In this document: positions 7,501 through 10,631 of the stretch, one piece after another
Layout of the letters: every line of letters starts with the position of its first letter
Numbering within the stretch: the first letter of the stretch is position 1
Assembly (NCBI GenBank): GCA_017430765.1
Contig: JAFRMI010000052.1
Location: 1 to 10,631 of the forward strand
Direction: 5' to 3'
DNA length: 10,631 bases
Source of the DNA: Lachnospiraceae bacterium
Lineage (GTDB): Bacteria > Bacillota_A > Clostridia > Lachnospirales > Lachnospiraceae
The notes under the pieces: model-generated
Databases searched by the model: none
What the model was told of the DNA's origin: nothing
The model's input: the letters and a program-made list of their open reading frames with translations, nothing else
Made by a program: the position numbers and the translations under genes

Positions 7501-10500
7501 TACCCCGATCGAACGTACTTCAAACGGCTACTACACACCGGGCGAGGATACCACGGTCTATGCGAAATGGGCCCCATCCTACGACGTCTACTATCATGTG
7601 GGATCCTTTGCGGGATTAGACGGAAGCAAGGGAATTGTCCTGAGGACATATCCGGAGGGAGAGCCGGCTGAAGAATACATACCGACGGTGTATGATCCTG
7701 AGCTCACGTTTGAAGGGTGGTATCTGGACGAGAATCTGACGCAGAAAGTGACGAATTTCACATTTAACAAAGAGACGGACCTCTTTGCCAAATTTAAATC
7801 GTCCCTTTATTTCGTAACCGTTAACGCAAATGGCGGAAAGCTTTATGTGTACGGCGGTTTCTACGGGGAAAATGTTGACGGCGGCGTCATGTATGATGAC
7901 CTGCAGCTCGGTACGGACGGGACAAAGACACTGGAAGAGCTCTTCGGCAGCGTCCTCAGCAATGCGGAGCGTGAGGGAGAGTATGCTTATGACCTGAATC
8001 TGGGCTGGAGCACGAAGCAGGACGGTTCTGACATCGTCGATCCAAAGACGTATAAGCCGGCCGCAGATGTGACGCTCTATGCGGTGTGGCAGCCGAGGGT
8101 GTTGCTGCAGTTTGATGCCGGCGCCGGAACCAGCCACGCCTATGGCGACAACAGCCGATTTTATGTGTATGCCTTTAAGGATAAGACACTGGCGGAAGCA
8201 GACGCACATTACAGCGTCCATGATTCCCGCTGGCCCGGTCTCACAGAGATCCTCACCGACGTGACGCCGCCGGAGGGCCTCGTGTTCACCGGCTGGTACA
8301 CAGCGGAGAGCGGCGGTATGAAGATCGACGCGAACTACACGCCGACGGAACCCGGCATACTGTATGCGCGGTATGAAGAGAATGCCTGCGAGCACGAGTG
8401 GGGCGATTGGGTCGTGACGACGCCGCCGACCTGCACGGAGGAGGGCGTGGAGACGCGCACCTGTAAGAAGGATCCGTCACATACGGAGACCCGCCCGGTC
8501 GCCAAAATCCCGCACCCGCTCGAGAAGGTGCCGGCGAAGGCGGCGACGTGCGAAGAGGCAGGAAATGTGGAGTATTACCGGTGCACGGCGTGCGGTGCGC
8601 TGTTCGCGGATGCGGACGGAAATACAGCCATCACCGAAGCCTCCGCGGTGGTGGTTCCCGCGAAGGGCCACGATTTCGGCGAGTGGACGCAGACCACACC
8701 GGCGACATGTACGGCTGCGGGAGAGGAGACGAGAACCTGTAAGAATGACCCGTCCCACACCGAGACGAGACCGGTGGAGGCCCTCGGACATACATATAAA
8801 GAGCAGCCGGTCTGGACCTGGACGGCGGATGCGGAGAACGGGTATAGCGCGGTGGCTGCATTTGCCTGCGAACGGGGAGACGATACACAGACCGTGGAGG
8901 CCGCGGTGACGAAGGTGTCGGAAACGCCGGCGACGGAAGAGGCGGACGGCGAAATCGTCTACAAGGCGGCTGTGCAGTTCATAGGCAGGGAGTATACGGA
9001 CACCCGCACGGATATCCTGCCGGCAGCAGGGCATCACTACAGCGAGACGCCGGAGTGGGCGTGGAGCGAGGATCTGCAGACGGCGGCCGCGACGTTTAAG
9101 TGCACGGATCCGGGCTGCGACAAGGCGATTGTAAAAGAGGTGAGCGTCGGAGACGGGATCGCGGTCGTCGCGGAGGCAGCGACCTGTGAGAAGGACGGAC
9201 TGGAGACGTTTACGGCGACGGTTGTCGTGGACGGCGTGACGTATACCGATGTCAGGACGAAGGTGATCCCGACCTCCGGGCACGACTGGGGCGAATGGAC
9301 CGTGACCGTGAAGCCGACCTGCGAAGGTGCGGGTGAGGAGACCCGGACCTGTAAGAATGACCCGGCACATACCGAGACGAGGCCGGTGGAAGCGGCCGGG
9401 CACGACTGGGGCGAGTGGACCGTGACGGTGAAGCCGACCTGCGGCGCTGCGGGCGAGGAGACCCGGACCTGTAAGACGGATCCGACGCATACGGAGACGA
9501 GAGCGGTGGAGGCGACCGGGCACGACTGGGGCGAATGGACGGTGACGAAGGAGGCGACCTGCACCGAAGGGACCGAGTGGACGAGGACGTGTAAGAACGA
9601 CCCGAAACATGCGGAAACCCGGAAGGGTGATACAATTCCACATTCCCTTGAGAAGGTGGCAGCCAAGGCAGCGACGTGCGAAACGGCAGGCAATATCGAA
9701 CATTACAAGTGCAGGATGTGCGGCTCGCTGTTTGCGGACGCGGCGGGCACGAAGGCGCTGAAAGCGGAAGACGTCACAATCGCCGCGAAGGGACACGCCT
9801 GGGACGGCGGTACGGTGACGAAAGCCGCTACGACGACGGCCAAGGGCGTGAAGACGTACACCTGCAAGAATGACCCGTCGCACAAGAAGACGGAGGAGAT
9901 TCCGATGGTAAAGGAAGCGGCTCCGCCCGCGGCAGGAGCTGACGGAACATCGCTTGGCACAGGTGCCTCCGCGGCGGCAGCGGCAGCAGCGATCACTTCC
10001 TCGACGAGCGAGGAGGGACCGGCCGGCTCGGCCTACGGCGTGCTGCAGGCGAAGGTCAAGAAGGCGAAGAAGACGTCGATCGCGATCAAGTGGACGAAGG
10101 TCCCCGGCACGACGGAGTACGTTATCTACGGAAACAAGTGCGGCAAAGGCAACAAGATGGTCGAACTCTTCCGCACGAACAAGCTGACCTGGACGCAGAC
10201 GAAGCTGAAGAAGGGCACTTACTACAAGTACATGGTCGTTGCGGTGAAAGGCACGGGCAGCCAGGCGACGGTTCTTTCCTCCTCGAAGGTGATCCACATC
10301 ACCACGACGGGCGGCAAGGGCGTCAATATGAAGTCGCTCAAGATCAATAAGACGAAGGTGGGACTGGTTAAGACCGTCAAGAAGAAAAAGACCTTCCAGA
10401 TCAAGGTGACGCCGACGCCGGCGGGAAAGAAAGCCGCGAAGCACCGCCCGCTCACTTACGAGTCGAGCGACCCGGCAATCGCGACGGTCAGCAAGAAGGG

Positions 10501-10591
10501 CAAGATCACAGCCAAAGCCAAGGGCAAGTGCAAGATCTACATCTACGCACAGGACGGCACATCCAAGGTGATCAAAGTGACAGTCAAATAA
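1550..10591 (+). CDS. Giant secreted repeat protein (InlB-type repeats, Cys/His modules, FN3-like and Big_2-like C-terminus)
   Basis: The 3013-residue protein is exported. The signal peptide (1-27) has basic MKRAKR, a hydrophobic core and a SAFA-A cleavage site; Cys18 is not in a lipobox. Residues 29-153 are a Glu/Ala/Asp stalk. Residues 154-283 resemble a PPC-like beta-sandwich. Residues 284-2279 hold 23 InlB B-repeat/Listeria-Bacteroides (Flg_new-like) modules of about 87 residues with the theme VTFDANGGYF, then FxGWY, then LYAxW. Residues 2280-2789 carry ten Cys/His modules. A Pro/Ala linker, an FN3-like domain (about 2831-2924) and a Lys-rich Big_2-like domain (2925-3013) follow. No LPXTG motif, SLH domain or C-terminal membrane helix is present. 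Proteins of this build are surface adhesins or matrix components; ligand and function are unknown. The ATG is set by GGAGGA 7 bases upstream and by the signal peptide. The frame is open throughout. Confidence 0.92.
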   Translation: MKRAKRYLAMLLTVMMICTLVPVSAFAAPAEAEAETTDTELGVEEASGETEVSPAAEEPDAAEEAADSAALENASTQEEASAEKGAEEEASVEEGVEDGAEEGDAEEELSGEVSADMAEETAIEEPADPEETEEAAEEAASGKGRAASKEAKQLVWNLDDYDFEHAVEIPLGEAVTVDLTDTAPYQVFYFIPEETWVYHFYSESMSDSVPDPYGRMLFEDGDGIHPMGQQGDNGGDDDSGGSHGLGGHDFYFSEYLCAGQKYYLIADSYSSGSYPVILEAAGSASITLDANGGYFYNLDTEEAAGSEFRSTSPDGESVGYSSYAMNYEYDVAYEDHSLLGWTDEPDGGYTKDLHEWTAYDGMRLYAVWGDMITATFDANGGIFTSLMEGEEPCTSYEEKFAEGQTLKDWQWSYKPEKDGGYLMGWSTDPNADPFEVDDWMSLWVEDGQTYYAIWGGAITYTLYGNGGYLSVNDEPLEQLSRETANGMPLSSVLHWSVSREEDDGGSWAFAGWALSPDAGPSDVVDPEETAITDGYSEFYAVWARPYGVTVTFDANGGYFNDPADTEPRVYGFDAYNPLGIYINASRDDGYRFSGWELPDGTVLADEELYAYIPTEDVTFTAVWTKYITVTLDANGGYFDGYGGQTLECDLPEGGIFGAYISARPYYDYCTFECWEDADGNAIDPETYVPEDGEVFTARWLDDRITVTFKAGDHGYWDGGTDEYGEPIKLYSREEKIESGESLDLGYDVPISEDGFDITGWENEQTGEIYSVDDYIEIYEDVTLVARYSVAYTVRFVLGRGYSDNPEKHESVSVLHEGEEFRPHIPTVRIDDDHLAFSGWFTDEACTDPISEDEIREREYTSNVTYYAGYEEGYVLTIDANGGQISYWSNDRDTYIYLDELRLGFKKEEYVSLYSILDGFYFDPPESETGHYNWNSYIMEDGGTIDRESGFDISEDRTLRLNWEKEYAVTFHYRQDSEDTETYYFFENTTIYATSTPVSADPEVYGFAGWYTNGLYTGDPIDPANYTVTSDLELWAKFVPGIKVTFDAGEYGYYWGSDEEGEEIELRTIVRTVVPGYPIDLSDDAYRPEAYEDLDFDPAFDSWTYADGSEIPDEEYEAFAPTEPVTLKAKWILPYIITFDLGDAGVFTDLDEDAEDRSTYIRYYPRNPMFPLGGVPEYELTDESVEIAAWKDIDTGEEYSRTEIESLWPTQDMTFEPVFAEAVTITFDAGEFGYFYAGEDEETGEEIETKSTSELKLAKGAEIGWGYDMPSVKQAYKTSKLFDGFILADGTVLDEWDLRFYTPEEDETITVAYRDAAVITFYANGGYYWDGDDDEDSEYGAVSLTLPAGTTYDSESLEDLLSDNDYYLYTDEENQRSDGCYYYDSECTRSIDDEPLTLTKDTELYAGWIEQVIVTYDAGEGYFNGDPEDKEESVTVDKGSVYGRTVLNDEPSDPACENKVFAGWYLDAAFSNPVKNSMVISEDTVLHAKYSEEYYTVTFDAVDGVFSDGSHTKEVRVLKGSRGMAYLNEEPEIEDPEDIRCFAEWTYNGDRFYEDYFCPSGDMTVTASYKDGFSLTFSSGENGLLYDEDEEEYVKKTLLYGKYLFSAQKRVRFYAPSATDAAGRNLLGWSLTDGADTADYTDAFTADKPGAYVLYPVFGDEGTVTFYAGAHGEIDLYYPIWTDIYKNRSVTEKVTVGMPFSELNYDDWGDTGWSFDGWYTDAACTQQVDPDTAVFADGDTYYAGWSEDYRIRFETNGGNMKVYDNSEERYTNLLYVRKGDFLDKYYDINEPVREGYVFSGYYKDEALTDEIESIYNYIPTGDEVEQTIYVKWRSVSEVDSVCVRWHLVSSTGSGTFETGRFIGEREAAVYVEKGSVLDEAYAGYPLSDSKTAEFNGWFEDEACTRQITNFTRALEADLDIYAGYESLIKVTFDANGGYFDQSKFPSSIAKTARISEGIYVSDDYGIPSHDDGLKFVGWYEDPEGNTPIERTSNGYYTPGEDTTVYAKWAPSYDVYYHVGSFAGLDGSKGIVLRTYPEGEPAEEYIPTVYDPELTFEGWYLDENLTQKVTNFTFNKETDLFAKFKSSLYFVTVNANGGKLYVYGGFYGENVDGGVMYDDLQLGTDGTKTLEELFGSVLSNAEREGEYAYDLNLGWSTKQDGSDIVDPKTYKPAADVTLYAVWQPRVLLQFDAGAGTSHAYGDNSRFYVYAFKDKTLAEADAHYSVHDSRWPGLTEILTDVTPPEGLVFTGWYTAESGGMKIDANYTPTEPGILYARYEENACEHEWGDWVVTTPPTCTEEGVETRTCKKDPSHTETRPVAKIPHPLEKVPAKAATCEEAGNVEYYRCTACGALFADADGNTAITEASAVVVPAKGHDFGEWTQTTPATCTAAGEETRTCKNDPSHTETRPVEALGHTYKEQPVWTWTADAENGYSAVAAFACERGDDTQTVEAAVTKVSETPATEEADGEIVYKAAVQFIGREYTDTRTDILPAAGHHYSETPEWAWSEDLQTAAATFKCTDPGCDKAIVKEVSVGDGIAVVAEAATCEKDGLETFTATVVVDGVTYTDVRTKVIPTSGHDWGEWTVTVKPTCEGAGEETRTCKNDPAHTETRPVEAAGHDWGEWTVTVKPTCGAAGEETRTCKTDPTHTETRAVEATGHDWGEWTVTKEATCTEGTEWTRTCKNDPKHAETRKGDTIPHSLEKVAAKAATCETAGNIEHYKCRMCGSLFADAAGTKALKAEDVTIAAKGHAWDGGTVTKAATTTAKGVKTYTCKNDPSHKKTEEIPMVKEAAPPAAGADGTSLGTGASAAAAAAAITSSTSEEGPAGSAYGVLQAKVKKAKKTSIAIKWTKVPGTTEYVIYGNKCGKGNKMVELFRTNKLTWTQTKLKKGTYYKYMVVAVKGTGSQATVLSSSKVIHITTTGGKGVNMKSLKINKTKVGLVKTVKKKKTFQIKVTPTPAGKKAAKHRPLTYESSDPAIATVSKKGKITAKAKGKCKIYIYAQDGTSKVIKVTVK
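1634..2008 (+). other. Acidic low-complexity stalk (residues 29-153)
   Basis: About 125 residues made mostly of Glu, Ala, Asp, Ser and Gly, with few aromatic residues and only a couple of Lys until the end, where GKGRAASKEAK turns basic. It is written with many gaa, gag and gcg codons in degenerate short repeats such as EEASAEKGAEEEASVEEG. It is probably an extended, disordered spacer between the signal peptide and the first folded domain. Confidence 0.75.
2009..2398 (+). other. PPC-like beta-sandwich domain with an Asp/Gly-rich loop (residues 154-283)
   Basis: The pattern runs VEIPLGEAVTVDL, VFYFIPEETWVYHFYSES, DPYGRMLFEDGDG, a loop containing GDNGGDDDSGGSHG, then FYFSEYLCAGQKYYLIADSY and GSYPVILEA. 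This is the strand order of bacterial pre-peptidase C-terminal-like domains, where a short acidic loop after the DPYG strand often faces a cation. Here the loop is unusually long and rich in Asp, Gly and His. The assignment is by pattern only. Confidence 0.5.
2399..8386 (+). repeat. Array of 23 InlB B-repeat/Listeria-Bacteroides-type modules (residues 284-2279)
   Basis: Modules start at residues 284, 371, 457, 548, 627, 704, 791, 873, 966, 1041, 1134, 1222, 1316, 1411, 1494, 1572, 1661, 1748, 1839, 1927, 2011, 2086 and 2184. Each opens with a strand like VTVTFDANGG, has a central F-x-GW(Y/F) followed by a short acidic loop (often D-x-AC-T), and closes with a strand like TLYAVW. The GW is changed or lost in modules 5, 8, 10-13, 15 and 18. 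In InlB-type proteins these beta-grasp-like modules act as rigid spacers or ligand-binding units. Divergence is high, so the array is old rather than freshly amplified. Confidence 0.85.
8387..9916 (+). repeat. Ten Cys/His-containing modules in three size classes (residues 2280-2789)
   Basis: Modules, bounded by the repeated GH or PH, begin at residues 2282, 2322, 2374, 2414, 2495, 2578, 2618, 2658, 2698 and 2749. Six are the short 40-residue form with TC-x9-C (as in HDWGEWTVT, then TRTCKNDPSHTETR); the tenth is a diverged 41-residue copy that has lost its first Cys. Two (second and ninth) are a 51-52 residue form with TC-x10-C-x2-CG. Two (fourth and fifth) are an 81-83 residue form with other Cys spacing. 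Such modules are frequent in clostridial and actinobacterial surface proteins; their ligand is not known to me. Confidence 0.8.
9281..9640 (+). repeat. Three tandem 120-bp DNA repeats
   Basis: Units 9281-9400, 9401-9520 and 9521-9640 each begin cacgactggggcga and encode 40 residues. Units one and two share 104 of 120 bases by hand count (about 87%); unit three diverges in its second half. Related 120-bp units occur at 8393-8512 and 8669-8788. This is the most recent-looking duplication in the gene and a likely site of copy-number change. Confidence 0.8.
9917..10039 (+). other. Pro/Ala-rich linker with a seven-Ala run (residues 2790-2830)
   Basis: The linker runs AAPPAAGADG, then SLGTGAS, a run of seven Ala (gcg and gca codons, 9971-9991), then ITSSTSEEGPAGSAYG. 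It separates the Cys/His modules from the C-terminal beta domains. It is probably flexible, and the alanine run could vary in length between strains. Confidence 0.65.
10040..10588 (+). other. Lys-rich C-terminal FN3-like and Big_2-like domains (residues 2831-3013)
   Basis: The first part has the FN3 pattern: SIAIKWTKVPG, then EYVIYG, then LKKGTYYKYMVVAVKG. The second has the bacterial Ig-like (Big_2) pattern: LKINKTKVGL, then LTYESSDPAIATVSKKGKIT, then AKGKCKIYIYAQDGTSKVIKV. Both are dense in Lys, in contrast to the acidic rest of the protein. The protein ends directly after the last beta-strand, with no sorting signal. Confidence 0.75.
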
Positions 10592-10631
10592 TTGAACCAC
10601 GGTGTACCACGGGGACAGGAACCGCGGCCGA
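10592..10631. other. Start of the downstream intergenic region
   Basis: Forty bases follow the TAA. ACCACGG occurs twice (10596-10602 and 10606-10612), 10 bases apart, followed by GGGGACAGGAACCGCGG. No complete terminator is visible before the window ends. Confidence 0.5.

Noticed and set aside
9281..9640. CRISPR-like array
   Set aside because: The 120-bp repeats are in frame, have no unique spacers and encode Cys/His modules.
10300..10591. LPXTG-type sorting signal or C-terminal membrane anchor
   Set aside because: The protein ends in a Lys-rich beta domain, with no LPxTG, hydrophobic helix or terminal basic tail in the required order.
8477..10600. Open frame of 707 codons on the minus strand, opposite the C-terminal third of the giant gene
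   Set aside because: It is Arg/Leu/His-rich, has no recognisable domain, and lies fully antisense to clear protein modules. GC-rich repeat codons with few TA-starting complements explain the lack of stops.

Overview
The window most likely comes from a Gram-positive anaerobe of the Clostridia, probably Lachnospiraceae-like. The evidence is AGGAGG-type ribosome binding sites, an XdhC-family maturation gene, and a huge secreted protein of InlB-type repeats, Cys/His modules, an FN3-like domain and a Big_2-like domain. This placement is inferred from gene style, not from a marker gene.

Layout. Bases 1-175 (+) hold the C-terminal end of a membrane protein, probably a TauE/SafE (TSUP) anion permease. 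Bases 176-431 separate this gene from the convergent gene to its right. They carry a degenerate 19-bp tandem array, two tandem 73-bp repeats that each contain a GC-rich hairpin, and a good intrinsic terminator on the minus strand. Bases 432-1241 (-) encode a complete 269-residue XdhC/CoxI-family protein, which helps insert or mature the molybdenum cofactor of xanthine dehydrogenase-type enzymes. Bases 1242-1549 are a divergent intergenic region with an extended -10 promoter candidate, a perfect 7-bp inverted repeat, a possible 33-codon leader ORF, and a hairpin that would cover part of the next ribosome binding site.

Almost all the rest (1550-10591, +) is one gene for a 3013-residue exported protein. 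In order it has a signal peptide, a roughly 125-residue Glu/Ala-rich acidic stalk, a PPC-like beta-sandwich, 23 InlB/Listeria-Bacteroides-type repeats (about 2000 residues), ten Cys/His-containing modules, an Ala-rich linker, an FN3-like domain and a Lys-rich Big_2-like domain. It has no LPXTG sorting signal or C-terminal membrane anchor. Its strongly basic C-terminus is the most obvious candidate for holding it to the cell wall. The last 40 bases hold no gene.

The two left-hand genes (permease and XdhC) fit purine or molybdoenzyme metabolism. The giant protein is a separate surface or adhesin-type locus. No mobile element, CRISPR array, tRNA or rRNA was seen. The points most worth a second look are the leader ORF plus hairpin before the giant gene, the internal duplication history and base-composition mosaic of its repeats, and the conserved Cys/His modules.
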